From contig CAVQOB010000003.1 of the NCBI GenBank assembly GCA_963714325.1, forward strand, positions 434,001 through 498,000: a DNA stretch of 64,000 bases, in the 5' to 3' direction. Below are positions 8,627 to 20,028 of this stretch, in pieces; the first letter of the stretch is position 1, and every line of letters begins with the position of its first letter. The DNA is from CAVQOB01 sp963714325. GTDB taxonomy: Bacteria > Pseudomonadota > Alphaproteobacteria > Rhizobiales > Hyphomicrobiaceae. The notes under the pieces were generated by a model that was not told the DNA's origin, did not search any database, and saw only the letters and a list, made by a program, of their open reading frames with translations. Made by a program: the position numbers and the translations under genes.

Positions 8627-9075
8627 CGCGCGATCCGGCCGTGGTCCTATCGAAGGGTGAAGGCGTCGGGCTTGGGGGGAAATCGGCGAGTACGGTGCGT
8701 TGCGCGGCCCCGCAGCAACGGTATCGGCGCGACCGATGGCAACTCCGGCGCCTTCATAACTCTATGTTTTCTTTTGCGCGGTCCGTGTGTGACGCGCGGG
8801 TTGCGCCGGCTCAATCAGCGCCATGGTCAACAATTCTACTTGACGATCCTCCGTGCCTTGTTGACGGCCAGACAATTGATCACGCAGCGCGCGGCCAGTT
8901 TGCTTTGCACCGCTTCTGCTTTGACAACAATTCCTGAGAGCGCGCCTGTCCGACAATCACGTTGGGCAGCGCTCCATGATGTCCTTGATCATATTTTCCC
9001 CCGGGATGCTAACGGCGCATTCCATTGTCACGTCGCTGCAGGAGTTCGGCAATACAACACCAACATGATTCTTGC
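8627..9075. other. gene-free stretch
   Basis: I see no convincing coding sequence. One open frame spans it but lacks a ribosome site, domain signal and normal codon use. The right end carries the promoter of the YciE-like gene. Confidence 0.5.
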
Positions 9076-9100
9076 GGAACCTCCCGCTGGTCGGCGCGTT
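9076..9100 (+). promoter_or_regulatory. EcfG-type promoter
   Basis: GGAAC 9076-9080 and CGTT 9097-9100 with 16 bases between, an exact match, 41 bases upstream of the YciE-like start at 9141. Confidence 0.7.
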
Positions 9101-9140
9101 ATCATCGGAATCAACTGACCAACTGATGCGGAGTTCAACT

Positions 9141-9731
9141 ATGGATACGTTGTCCGAATTGTTCGAAGACACATTGAAAGATGTCTATTACGCCGAGAAT
9201 GCGATTGTTAAGGCGTTGCAGAAGATGATTAAGGCGGCCAGCGCAAAGCCGTTGCAGGTCGCGCTGACTGCACATCTGGCCGAAACCGAGGGTCAAATTG
9301 TACGACTGGAGGAGGTCTTCCAGTTGCTCGGCGTCAAGCCCGCCGGCAAGCAATGCCACGCGATTGAGGGATTGATTGCGGAAGGCGACGAGTTCATCTC
9401 AGAGAAGCCGGATGCCGCCGTCCTCGACGCCGGGGTTCTTGCCTGCTGTCAGGCGATCGAACACTACGAAATGGCCCGCTATGGAACACTTCGCGCGTGG
9501 GCCGATGAACTCGGTTTGGGCGATGCGGCGCGCCTGCTCCAGCTGACTCTGGCCGAAGAGAAGTCAGCGGATGCGAAGCTATCGGTGCTCGCTTTGGCAA
9601 AGATCAATATGAATGCCGACGCGGGCGAACAGTCTGCTAGTCCGAACAAAAAGCATGCGGACAACCAAGAAGCCGAACCCGGAAAACGGAACTCCGGCGA
9701 CCGCCAGAAGCCGGTCACGTCTCGGCTTTAA
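9141..9731 (+). CDS. YciE/DUF892 ferritin-like stress protein
   Basis: 196 residues. MDTLSELFEDTLKDVYYAEN is the usual opening of the YciE/YciF (DUF892) family, a ferritin-like four-helix bundle with potential di-iron ligands in ETEGQ and AIEHYEMARYGTL. The last about 40 residues are a polar, lysine-rich tail (SPNKKHADNQEAEPGKRN) seen in many Rhizobiales members. The family is stress-induced in many bacteria; the exact EcfG promoter upstream fits. ATG 9141 follows GCGGAG at good spacing; an ATG 12 bases earlier is less likely. Confidence 0.88.
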   Translation: MDTLSELFEDTLKDVYYAENAIVKALQKMIKAASAKPLQVALTAHLAETEGQIVRLEEVFQLLGVKPAGKQCHAIEGLIAEGDEFISEKPDAAVLDAGVLACCQAIEHYEMARYGTLRAWADELGLGDAARLLQLTLAEEKSADAKLSVLALAKINMNADAGEQSASPNKKHADNQEAEPGKRNSGDRQKPVTSRL

Positions 9732-9793
9732 GAGCCGACCAATGCTCGTGCCATCGCTATCATCACGTTTAGCAACTAAAATTGGAGTCTGAC

Positions 9794-10141
9794 ATGAAAA
9801 AACTCTGTGTCGTCGTGGCCTCTTTGGTACTTGTTTCTCCGGCCGCGGCCCAAACAACAACGGCTCCGGCGCAAGTGCCAGCGGCTAAGACAGCGCCGAC
9901 CGCACAACCGGCCACGCCCAATGCCACAACGCCGACGATTGACGCTGGCGCTCCGTTGTCCGGTGCCAACAGTTTCACCGAAACGCAGGCACGCACACGC
10001 ATCGAGCAACTCGGATACACCAACGTGAATGGCCTCGCCAAGGACGCGAATGGCATTTGGCGGGGTAAAGCCAACAAAGACGGCACAACACACGATGTCT
10101 CCATGGATTTCCGCGGCAACATTGTCGTCGGACTGAAGTAA
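9794..10141 (+). CDS. secreted PepSY-like protein
   Basis: 115 residues. Signal peptide (MKKLCVVVASLVLVSPAAAQ), an Ala/Pro/Thr-rich linker, and a C-terminal domain of about 60 residues (SFTETQARTRIEQLGYTNVN, WRGKANKDGTTHDVSMDFRG) with the alternating pattern of PepSY-type periplasmic domains. ATG 9794 sits 6 bases after GGAG. It is 62 bases after the YciE-like gene and may share its transcript. Probable periplasmic inhibitor or scaffold; no enzyme motif. Confidence 0.75.
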   Translation: MKKLCVVVASLVLVSPAAAQTTTAPAQVPAAKTAPTAQPATPNATTPTIDAGAPLSGANSFTETQARTRIEQLGYTNVNGLAKDANGIWRGKANKDGTTHDVSMDFRGNIVVGLK

Positions 10142-10160
10142 CCTGAATTGGAGTATGCAC

Positions 10161-10739
10161 ATGGCTACCGCCACCAACACTGTGACGCATCTTTATGATT
10201 CGATGACCACGCAGCGTCTGTCGTTCGCGACCTCGAAGCCGCAGGCGTACCAACGAAAGAGGTTAGCATTATCGCCAATCGCGGTGACGGAGCAACCAAT
10301 GGTATTGATACGATCAGCGAACCCTCATCGGGTGCCGCGACCGGCGCCACCGTCGGATCAATGCTTGGCGCGGGAACCGGTTTGCTTGCCGGGTTCGGTG
10401 TCCTGGCGATACCTGGAATTGGTCCGGTTGTGGCTGCGGTTGGCTGCCGCGACCGCGGCCGGCGCCGTAGCCGGTCTCGCCGCCGGCAGCATCGTTGGGT
10501 CGTTGACCGATCTGGAGTCAGCGAGGACGATGCGCACGTCTACGCGGAAGGGATCAATCGTGGCGGCACATTGGTGTCGGTCCGGACGGAAGCTGCCGCG
10601 CTCCACAGTCACGGAGATCATGGGCAAATACGGTCCCGTCGACCCGGAACAGCGTAGGGAAGACTATCGTCGGGACGGCTGGAACCGTTTCGAAGACCGC
10701 GTCGACAATCTATCGCAACCCGATCGCACGATCAGGTAA
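10161..10739 (+). pseudogene. general stress protein 17M-like gene with several frameshifts
   Basis: No single frame gives the protein, but joined frames do. MATATNTVTHLYDS starts in one frame; VVRDLEAAGVPTKEVSIIAN through GAGTGLLAGFGVLAIPG is in the next; ATAAGAVAGLAAGSIVGSL returns to the first; VSEDDAHVYAEGINRGGTLV shifts again; and VTEIMGKYGPVDPEQRREDY ends in the original frame. That is four frame changes, near 10200, 10445, 10520 and 10610. The combined protein is the general-stress-protein-17M/YflT-like family: a short domain, a Gly/Ala-rich membrane-like hairpin, then a second domain. Residues remain conserved across the shifts, which is unusual for old decay. ATG 10161 follows GGAG. 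Confidence 0.7.
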
Positions 10740-11003
10740 GGACAAGACATAGAAGATCGGATAACATCGGGCCGCCAGGATTTTTGACGAGCCCGGTGAA
10801 TGCCATCGAGCGTCATTTGACGGTCCGAAATCCATCACTCATTACAAAGCAATTGCAGTGCTTCGCTGAGCGACCGGCGATGCCTGCCGATTTTGCCAGA
10901 CATGCTTTTCTCGCCGACGTTAGCCTCGTCCGGTTTAGCCGCGCTGACTTTCGACCTATCGGTGCCGGGCCGCTTAAAATTGATTGGCTCAGTCAAGTTC
11001 CAG
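10740..11003. other. gene-free stretch
   Basis: No protein with recognisable composition or ribosome site on either strand. Its right end leads into a stress-type promoter. Confidence 0.4.
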
Positions 11004-11029
11004 GGAACTAAAGTCGCCAGTTTATCGTT
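11004..11029 (+). promoter_or_regulatory. EcfG-type promoter
   Basis: GGAAC 11004-11008 and CGTT 11026-11029 with 17 bases between, an exact match, 75 bases upstream of the manA-like start at 11104. Confidence 0.68.
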
Positions 11030-11103
11030 ACCATTAAAGCGATGAAACGTGTCATTCGATTGCGCGTGTGCCAAGGACAAAGTTACCGAAGAGGTTAAGC
11101 GTC

Positions 11104-11990
11104 ATGACGATCGAACTTGCACGCGTGCAGACTCATGCGAAGCCTTGGGGTGTCGTCGATTTACGGCCCTGGAGTATCGCAGCGCGACCGGGGTCGAAGA
11201 TCGGTGACTGTCGTACGAGCGGCCCGCCAACGACGTATCGACGTCAGCATTGGAGCTCAAACTTCTGTTCACGAGCGAGGCCCTCTCGATCCGGGTTCAT
11301 CCCGACGACACCTATGCCGCGACCCTGGGGTTGGCGAATGGCAAGACCGAAGCTTGGTATGTCTTGAGCGCCACACCAGGGGCGAAAGTCGCGCTTGGCC
11401 TCAGCAGCAAACTAACAGCGAGCAATTACGTGGAGCGGTCGACGATGGATCAATTGCGAACCTAGTGGTATGCAAACTGTGTCACCTGATGACATTCTAT
11501 TCGTCCCCGCTGGAACGATTCACGCTATTGGGGCAGGACTTGTCATTGTTGAAGTCGAACAACGCACGAAATAACGTTCCGCCTGTTTGACTATGGCAGG
11601 AACCGTGATCTCCACATGGACGATGCAATCGCGGTCGCAACGCGGAGCCAGCCGAATTCCAGGTCAAACCCAATCGGTTGACCAAGGAGCGACTCTTCTG
11701 TTGTCCAATACCCACTTCGTTTCGAGCGGATCGAATTGGCGTCAGACTCGACTTGGTGGCTGGACGCTGAGCGGGAGACATGGATTCTCGTTCTCAGCGG
11801 CAGCGCTATTGCGGCCTCATTGTTGTCGCTTCCGGGGACGCCATTGTCGCGCAATCCGACAGGATCGGCATCCGCGTCGGATCACGCGGGCTGACCGGCC
11901 TCGTGGCCTACACGGGCGTCGGAACCGTTCCAAACCTGCTGCAACGCGTCAACTGTCAAACCCAAAAAACGCAGCGCACGAATCCAGAGC
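11104..11990 (+). pseudogene. manA: class I mannose-6-phosphate isomerase, frameshifted
   Basis: MTIELARVQTHAKPWGVVDL opens in one frame. ELKLLFTSEALS with VHPDDTYAATLGLANGKTEA (the zinc-site region of type I phosphomannose isomerase) continues in a second frame. LRGAVDDGSIANLV and DILFVPAGTIHAIGAGLVIV come in further frames, then FRLFDYGRNRDLHMDDAIAV and GDAIVAQSDRIGIRV. Together these are a near-complete type I ManA, the enzyme joining fructose-6-phosphate to mannose-6-phosphate for GDP-mannose supply. At least five single-base shifts and in-frame stops break it. The end is approximate. It precedes a glycosyltransferase, as expected for an exopolysaccharide or glycoconjugate operon under stress control. 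Confidence 0.7.
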
Positions 11991-12056
11991 GCTGCCTTCG
12001 TTCCATGGATCACCGGCAACGGTATCCTCGACTCAATCGTATTCGGAGCCAAGACC

Positions 12057-14474
12057 ATGAAGCCTATCCAGCGTGTCGCCTTTGTAGGCAATCATCTTCC
12101 ACGACGATGCGGGATCGCGACATTCACTCATGATTTGCATCGTGCCGTGGCGATGTCGCGACCGGAGCTGAGGACGGCTGTGGTGGCCATGACGGACCGC
12201 GGGGCCAGTACGACTACGCCGATCCCGTCCGTGTCCAAATCCGCGACTACGTGGGCGACGACTAATTCAGGCAGCCCACTATCTGACCGGGAGCGGTTTG
12301 ATGTTGTGTCACTGCAGCATGAGTACGGAATTTCCGGTGGCGCTGCCGGCGGCAACATTCTGGAACTCCTGACACGCCTCGACATGCCGATCGTGACTAC
12401 ACTGCACACAGTCCTGCCCGAGCCGTCAGCGGCGCAACACAACGTCATGAGCCGCATCATCGACGCATCGACGAAACTCGATGTCATGTCTGAAACCGGT
12501 CGCGATTTCCTCACTGCGGTTCACGGCGTGCCGGCCAGAAAGCTCGACGTTATTCCGCATGGAATTCCTGATTTCCCATTTCTCGATACACATCACGCAA
12601 AGGCGAAATTCGGGTTCACCGGCAGAACGGTCATACTGACGTTCGGACTTCTGTCGCCGAACAAAGGCATCACGACAATGCTGGATGCCATGCCGGGCAT
12701 TATTAAAGCCTGTCCGAATGCCGTCTATCTCATCCTTGGAGCGACCCATCCCAATCTGATTCAGAGCAGAAGATCTCCCGCGAGGGTTTGAAAGCCACGT
12801 GGCGGCACTCGGCATCGAAAACCATGTCGTCTTTCTTGATCAGTTCGTTGACCAAGTGAGACTGCTGGACTAGATCTCGACGAGCGATGTCTACGTGACG
12901 CCGTATCAGAACGTCGCGCAGATGACCTCAGGAACGTCGCTTACAGTTTCGGTCTGGGTAAGGAAGTCGTCTCGACACCTGATCGGACGCTAAAGAACTT
13001 CTGGCTGACGGACGTGGTATTCTTGTGCCGTTTGCGGATGCCGATGCGCTGAGTTCCGAGATCGCCGCGCCGCTGACCGACGATAGTCGGCGCCACGCGA
13101 TGCAAAGTGTGCACACGCCTCAAGCCGGTCAATGACTTGGGCGCAAACAGCGAAACGCTACCTTGCGACGTTTACTCCGCTGTGAGCCCAGTCAAAGGAG
13201 GACTGCTGCGCGAGACGTTCTCACCAGCTCGGGCTCGAGTCGCGCCGGCGCAAGCCGACAATACGTCCAGCTCACGGCATCAACGTCGAGTATCGATCAG
13301 ATCGAAGAACTGTGCAACTCCGGAAACTGGGAAGCGATATTCGCCCGGGGAGCGGAACCACGCAACTGGGACAGCGGCCCGCAGCAGCACCGGACGGACG
13401 AATATTTTCCGTCGATGTGCGGAGCACGGGGCCTGTATGGAGCATGCTGTCTACAGTGTCCTAGAATAAGTGTATGGTCACGCGTTATGAAAATGCGCGC
13501 GCATTGCTTTTGGCTTGCGCTCTAAGCAAGGCAGGTGAACCGCAGCTATCGACGAAACAGACGGCACAATTCGCGGCATTCGTGCAACATGCTTGGAATT
13601 CGGATACGCGGCGTTTCCGAAACTTTATGAGCTACGATCGACGGTGGCTCGAACCCCAGGGCTCTGAAGATAGTCACGGACGAACGCTTTGGGCTTTGGG
13701 CGAGTGCGCCAGTGGTCAGAGCGACCCAGCACTGAAAAAATGGGCAGCCACGCTCTTTGAAACCGCACTTCCCGAGGTCCAAGCGTTTTCTTCGCCGCGT
13801 GCGTGGGCGTTCACGCTGCTCGGATTGGATGCCTATTGCAAATCCACCTTACAAGCGCCCGTTGCCGAGCGAATTCGCCGTCACTTAGCTCATCGGTTGA
13901 TGACGTCATTCGCCGCACATGCATCAGACGATTGGGCATGGTTCGAGGATGGGCTGGCTTATGACAATGCGCGTCTTTTCCAGGCCTTGATCCAAAACGG
14001 TGGGTCGACCGAGGAAACGTCCTATACCAACGTGGGTCTGCGATCACTGCGTTGGCTCATGAAACTGCAGACCGCACCGTCAGGCTGCTTTCGGCCGGTT
14101 GGGTCCCACAGCTTGGCAAACTTCGTCAACCACCGGACCCATTTGATCAACAGGGCGTCGAGGCCGCAGCATCGATTTCGGCCTGTTTCGCAGCGCATCG
14201 GGTCGATCCCAATGGCGCGTGGCAAAGCGAGGCATGGCGGGCATTTCGTTGGTTCCTCGGCGACAACGATTTGCGAATCGCGCTGATCGATCCGGAAACC
14301 GGCAGTTGCATGGACGGGCTGCATCCCGATCGACCCAATGAGAACATGGGTGCGGAGTGGGTTTGTCGTACCTTCTGGGTCTCGTCGAGATTCGCAGAGG
14401 TCTCGGGATGCGAGTTCCGAGCGCGTGAACCCGGCGTCCATCATACTGCGCAAATCAGACGAGCGTTCGAATAG
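12057..14474 (+). pseudogene. long glycosyltransferase (GT4-type plus C-terminal helical domain), frameshifted
   Basis: Starts MKPIQRVAFVGNHLPRRCGI; keeps the GT-B hallmarks FDVVSLQHEYGI, VTTLHTVL, KLDVIPHGIPDFPF and TFGLLSPNKGI in one frame. It then breaks near 12780; DVYVTPYQNVAQMTSGT and ILVPFADADALSSEI appear in other frames. The second half (13474-14286, then 14052-14474 in another frame) has NFMSYDRRWLEPQGSEDSHG, RALWALGECA-like and GSCMDGLHPDRPNEN, typical of the helical, glycosidase-like C-terminal part of these about 780-residue Rhizobiales proteins. Inside the first frame, 12200-12290 reads sensibly (GQYDYADPVRVQIRDYVGDD) only when shifted by one base and back. Likely once made a mannose-containing product with the manA next door. 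Confidence 0.7.
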
Positions 14475-14554
14475 ACCGCGTATGGCAGTGGCCAGCACAT
14501 TAGTACCGGCACACGCGGCAACGCCGCGAGATGCCGGCGTTGGTCCCTCGCGAT

Positions 14555-15266
14555 TTATCCTGGATCGTCGATAGTCGATTGCGTTGGGTTATCAGACTTT
14601 TGCGACGCTGATAGGCCATCGTGGGTAGTCACGGCGACCTCGGCGTTGCTATGAGCGACGGCTGCAAGCGCCAAGCGGACCAATGCCGGGAGCGACTTCG
14701 AACCGGTCTTTTTCATCAGCGAGGCGCGATGGTTCTCGACCGTTCGCTGACTGATGCCAAGATCGGCGGCGATGTTCTTGTTGGATGTCCATCGAGGACC
14801 AACACCATGACCTCATGCTCTCGCGACGTGAGGCCGGCCAATTGCTTCGCTGCATTGTGGCGCCAAGCCGACGCCTTGCTGCTATCGCGCGATTGTTCCA
14901 GTGCGCGATCGATGCAGCCAAGTAATTCGTTGCGGCCGATCGGCTTCTCGATGAAGTCACACGCACCGGCTTTCATGGCTTGAACGGCCATCGGCACATC
15001 GCTATCCCCGGTGATCATGATAGCCGGAAGCCGATGTCCCGCTGATCTGCAAGCGCTGCAGAAGTTCAAGTCCGTCCATTCCGGGCAGATAGGCATCGAT
15101 CAGAACGCAGGCATCACCATCTGGACGATAAGCGGCCAGGAACGCCTCGCAAGTCGCATAGTCCGCGACCGTTGGTCCGTCGTCTTCCAGCACGCTACGA
15201 ACAGCTGCGCGCAGTCGGTCATCGTCGTCGACCACGTGAGATGACGGGAGTCCCCTGACGAGGCAT
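14555..15266 (-). pseudogene. FixJ-type response regulator, frameshifted
   Basis: Joined frames give a complete two-domain regulator: VVDDDDRLRAAVRSVLEDDG, CVLIDAYLPGMDGLELLQRL, PAIMITGDSDVPMAVQAMKA and IEKPIGRNELL form the receiver; LTSREHEVMVLVLDG and then NKNIAADLGISQRTVENHRA form the LuxR-type HTH. Shifts lie near 15245, 15025 and 14785. The likely ATG at 15266 is 5 bases downstream of the stop of the hybrid kinase, so the two were an operon, with the kinase upstream. Cognate kinase-regulator pairing is the natural reading. Confidence 0.68.
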
Positions 15267-15270
15267 GCGT

Positions 15271-18200
15271 TTACATCGGTCGCGGCAGGGACGGGTGCTC
15301 GCCTTCTGGCGTTTTTGCCAGGAGCCGTTCGAATGGTCTCGCGTCAATTCATGCAACTTCACCGGCTTGTTGAGCTGCACGCAGTCCTGACGGGCAATTT
15401 CGCGCAACGTCTCCGTCGAGATGTCGCCGGTCAAGATGATGACGGGGATCTGACGGTTAAGCTGCTCGCGCAGTCTTGCGGTCAACTGTAGCCCGTTCAT
15501 GCCGTTCGGAAGATTGTAGTCAGCCAGAATGAGCTCGGGCTGGATTTTGGCCTCGTGCGACAATGTCCAAGCGCCGCGAGCCCATCGGCGCCGGTTATTG
15601 CCTGGTGGTTCTCGCCACTAAGAAGAAAAAGTTCGAGGAGACTCGCGAACGTCGGGGTCATCGTCCACGACCAAATCCCCCCTTTACCCAGTGCGGCGAT
15701 CGCGATTGACGATTGCAATCTTGCTGTCTTTCGTTACGGGTTGCAAATCATCTGTCACCGGTCCGGATTTGCGTGCGGCGAGCATCACGTCAACGATAAA
15801 GACCGAGCCTTGTCCCAGCAGGGAGCGGACGCGAACGTGCGCCCCGAACAAATTCCCCATGCGTTGCACAATTGACAATCCAAGACCAAGGCCGAGACTT
15901 CGCTCGCGCGCGGCGTTGTTGAGCTGGTGGTACTCCTGGAAGATCGCGTGTAGTTCTGCCGCAGGAATGCCGATCCCGGTATCCCAAGTCTCAATGCTGA
16001 GCACGCCCCCACGTCGACGGCAGCCGAGGAGAACTTTGCCGTGTTCGGTATATTTCAGGGCGTTTGACAGCAGATTTCTGAGCATTTGTTCAAGAAGGCG
16101 CGGGTCACCGCGAATAGACGCGGTGACAAGGTACAACACGCAAATCAAGGCCTTTCGCCTTTGCAGAACTGCAAACTCGCTTTGCATGCGAAGGAGCAGA
16201 GTGGTTGATGGGGAAATCCACCTTTTCGGCGGTGACCGTGCCAGCGTCGATCCGGTTGATGTCGAGCAGAGCGTCCAGCGTGCCGGTCGTCGCGCTCAAG
16301 GTATCGTCGAGTCCTGCGACGAGCTTCTTGGCTTTATCGCCCTCGACGAGCTTCGCCGGCAGCCCCCGCAGCGGCGCGAACGTCTGAAGCGGCTGGCGAA
16401 GGTCGTGATGGCTGCGGCGAGAAAGCGTCGTTTCGCGATTGTCGCCCGCTCGGCTTGCTGCATCGCCTCCGCCAGCGCCGTGGGTCTTCGCTTGCGCTCG
16501 GTAATGTCAGTGAATGTAATAACAACGCCTCCACGCCGTCATCACGGTACGGTAGGGCATGATCCAGGCGGATGAACCATACGCCGCTCTCGGTTTCGAT
16601 CTCCCGGTCGATCGGTTCCAGCTTGGCCAGGGCGGCTCAGCATCATCCGTCAGTGCGCGAATAGGCCGACAGTGAGTTGAGGTCCGGCAGCGGCCGGCCG
16701 ATATCACTCGGAATAATACGTGGCATTGCGCACATGTGGCCGGCGTGACGACCCGGATGTTCAGGTTCCTGTCGAGGAACAGCGTGGCAACGTCGGTGCT
16801 GTCCATCACGTTTTCCAGGTCATCGGCCGTCGTCCGTTGGCGTTCCAGAGTCTCCTGGAGATGGCCATTGAGCGCGGTCGGCTCTTCGTTGAGGGATTGA
16901 AGTTCCTCCTTCGAGGTCAGAAGCTCTTCGTTTGTGGACTGGAACTCCTCATTGATGGACAGAGCCTCCTCGTTGATCGCGCGCTGCTCATCACTTGAGT
17001 ACTCAAGACTTCCGAATAGCCCCTTGTAACTCTGTCCGAGCGGCTGCGAGTTCCTGCTCCAACTCGGAAATGCGCGGTACGCTGCCCGGAACGACGGCAT
17101 GGGTCGGCCGTGCTGCGATGACCGGTGCGTCGGCGAAGCAAATCAGCAGCAGCTCCTCGCCCTCGCCGACAAGGAGCCGCACTCGATATTAAATGGCACG
17201 GCAATGCCATCGCGATGGTACTGCCCCCCGGCGACGACGAATGGCCTTTCACCCTGACCGACCTGCTGGATTGCCGACCTGAGTTTTATGCGCAGATCAT
17301 CTGGCGCCATAGCCAACAGATCGTGGGTCGGATGCCCCGGTGCCATATGCAGGTAACAGTTGATTAGTCCGAGAGAATCCCGGCATTCGTGCTGGCGATT
17401 GATGAGAACCGTGGCCGGTGCATAGGCTTCCAGGACGCGCCGCCGACACAATTCGGCGATGCGACCTGGCGTGATGGACCGTGACCCTGGCCTTGCCGCA
17501 TCGGCAACCGCAGGCTCTCTCCAGGACCGGTCGACAAGCCGATCAATCGTGGCCGCGCGCGCCCGATATGCCGGAAAATCCGCTCCTGCTTTGAAACAAT
17601 TTCGAAGCGGTCTTCGATGTTGCCTATCGTCTCGGATTGTCCGAGCAGTAGAATGCCGCCTCGCGCAAGGCGAAATCAAACAGTGAGAGAATTTTACGAC
17701 TGTGCCTCGGGTCCGAGATAGATGAGCAGATTGCGGCAGGACACCAGGTCCAGCCGTGAGAATGGCGGATCGGCGAGGACATCCTGGACGGTGAAGACGA
17801 CCGTCGCTCGCAGATCAGGTGATACGCGATAACCAGTGTCCTCTTTCGTAAAAAATTGCGCCAGTCGCACTGGTGAAACATCCGTCTCGATCGTAGCGGG
17901 ATAGACGCCATCTCGGGCACGCGCGATCGCGTCAGGATCCACATCGGAAGCAAACACCTGCAGCTTCAAATCACTTTTTGCCGCAGTCATTGCCTCTCGA
18001 AACAGCATCGTTAGCGAATAGGCTTCCTCGCCGGTGCTGCGGCGGAATGCAGAGTAGGAGCGGCTGCTCTGACGGTTGATTGCGAACTAGGTGAGGGACG
18101 ACTGTTTTGCCGAGCAGATCAAATACAGCGGTATCGCGGAAAAAGCTCGTGACGTTGATCAAAATGTCTTTCGCCAGCAAGTGAGCTCAACCGGATAACT

Positions 18201-19060
18201 CCGCAGAATGTCGAGGTACCGATCGATGCCGTCAGCATTGATGCCCCGCAGCGCGAAGCGACGTTCAATGCGCCGCTGCAGCGTGCCATGCTTGTAGAGC
18301 CGGAAGTCGTGCGCCGTATTGGCGCGCAACAGTTCTACAACTTTCGGCAACCAGCTTGGCGATGTTTTGCTCTCGGTCAGATCGGCATGCGAGTTTGGTG
18401 GTCGATACCTGGTCGCGACCAATGAGTGCGCCTGGAATGTCTGCTGCAGATAAAACGAGGTCGACGGCACCCGTTGCAATCGCACTCAGCGGCATACCAT
18501 CAAAGCCGGCCTCATCGGGGCTTTGAGCGATTACAAATCCGCCTTTTTCCTTTATGGCCTTCAGTCCAAGTTGCCATCGTTCCGGTCCCCGAAAAATCAC
18601 GCAGATCGCCCGCGATCCCCACTCTTCTGCCAGCGAATGCAGCAAAAAATCAAAGGGTAACCGCTGGCCGTGCCGTGCCTCCGGCACTGAAAGGCGCAGC
18701 GCTCCCTTGTCGACCGAGAGATATGTGCCGGGTGGAATGACATAAAAATGCTCGCGTTCGATCGACATTCCATCAGTGACTTGCCGCACCGCCATGTGAG
18801 TGTTCCCAGCCAACAGATCGACCATCAAACTTTCGTGGCTCGGATCGAGATGCTACGAGAATGAAAGCCATGCCATTGCCTAAGGGCAGTGCCGCCACAA
18901 GCTTACGGCACGCCTCCGGCACCGGCCAGGCGCCGATCCCAACGATCGTGACGTCAAGTGGTTCTATCGGACCACTGCGTGGCGAACCCCGTCGCGATGC
19001 GTCGACCTGGATCGGTCGTGAACGAGCAGTTCCGGCGCTCGGCGGGCGACTTTCCGACAT
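15271..19060 (-). pseudogene. CheB-CheR-PAS-histidine kinase-receiver hybrid, heavily frameshifted
   Basis: About 1,260 residues if frames are joined. Order from the start at 19060: a CheB methylesterase-like domain (TIVGIGAWPVPEA, DLLAGNTHMAVRQVTDGM, IPPGTYLSVDKGALRL); a CheR methyltransferase domain (LRANTAHDFRLYKHGTLQRR, FASDVDPDAIARARDGVYPA, LDLVSCRNLLIYL); the long helix INEEFQSTNEELLTSKEELQ typical of these hybrids; a PAS domain (STDVATLFLDRNLNIRVVTP); a kinase core with N-box LLRNLLSNALKYTEHGKVLL and WDTGIGIP; and a C-terminal receiver (LILADYNLPNGMNGL, ILTGDIS). At least ten frame changes scatter through it. Intact relatives link methylation-type sensing to phosphorelay. The partner regulator follows directly. 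Confidence 0.7.
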
Positions 19061-19346
19061 GTGTGCTCGATCTGGTTGCTTCCACGCAAGAAGCCAAAGC
19101 AGAGAGTAACACGGTTACGCCGAGCCTCGCAGTTTAATACTCAGGACATGCTAAGTCATTTTGCAAAGAAACCCCGAACCCTTAAGAATGTTCTAGAAAT
19201 GACGACAATCGCCGACGCGACCATCGAGCGCCTGCGCGTCGGAAAAACTTCGTCGACACGTCAGGCTGTGACAGCGCACGGAATCGCCGCGGACCATGAC
19301 TGTATGCAACTCGATCGATATCGAGCGGTCGAACAATGCGCGCATG

Positions 19347-19603
19347 CTAGGCGACACGGCGTATGACCCCGACAAGGACGAGCAGGATCACCGCGCCTAG
19401 AGTGGCCAGGATAATCTGACCGATCATATCCGTGCCCGGAAACAGCCCAAGGCGCGGCAGCACGGCGCCCACAATCGAGCACCCACGATCCCGACCACGA
19501 TATTGCCGGCGACACCGAAGCCGTAGCCTTTGACGATAACGCCGGCCACGAAGCCAGCAACGGCGCCGATGAGTAACAAAATCAGGATGGCTTCAACTTG
19601 CAT
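19347..19603 (-). pseudogene. GlsB/YeaQ/YmgE-family membrane protein, one frameshift
   Basis: MQVEAILILLLIGAVAGFVA through VVGIVGA is one frame; IVGAVLPRLGLFPGTDMIGQ through VILLVLVGVIRRVA and TAG at 19347 is the next. A single missing base near 19470 separates them; the corrected protein is 85 residues with three helices, the normal size of the family. These small membrane proteins are stress-induced in many bacteria. ATG 19603 follows a CCGGGAGAA site. So few other differences from the family suggest a recent lesion or a sequence error. Confidence 0.75.
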
Positions 19604-20028
19604 GGCAATTCTCCCGGAAAGGTTGGGTGTATCACAAAATGCTATCGACCCGCTGACAACGGATCGAGACATGACTGTTGCGGATACTTTCCCACGGTCC
19701 ATTGCCGGTGGATACCTTCGGAAAATACCTAGGCGTCATCATCGTGTCGGCCCCTGGCATCGCAGCAATGCACTGAGCCGTCGCTTTTTCCCGACCATCG
19801 GTTCATTGCCGACCGGTAGGCGCGGTGGTGTTTTAACATCGCAAAAAGGGGCGCCTCGATGAGGATGAGTAGTTTCCGAGGCTGCAATTGTCCGTCCGCC
19901 ACGCACTATAATCGTCGCTGTCCACCATGGTTGGCGGGTCACTGCTGTTCTTACGCGCAACGAGCAGAAACTTGCAGCTTCACCGCGGACCATCGGGCCG
20001 CATTTCATTTGTATTTGGAGAGTGAACC
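19604..20028. other. intergenic, no gene seen
   Basis: Lies between the minus-strand GlsB-like gene and the plus-strand Dps-like gene. I find no coding frame with support and no exact GGAAC-N16/17-CGTT match. Confidence 0.4.

Noticed and set aside
8657..9118. Possible 153-residue protein before the YciE-like gene
   Set aside because: No ribosome site or domain; composition is non-coding and it overlaps the promoter at 9076.
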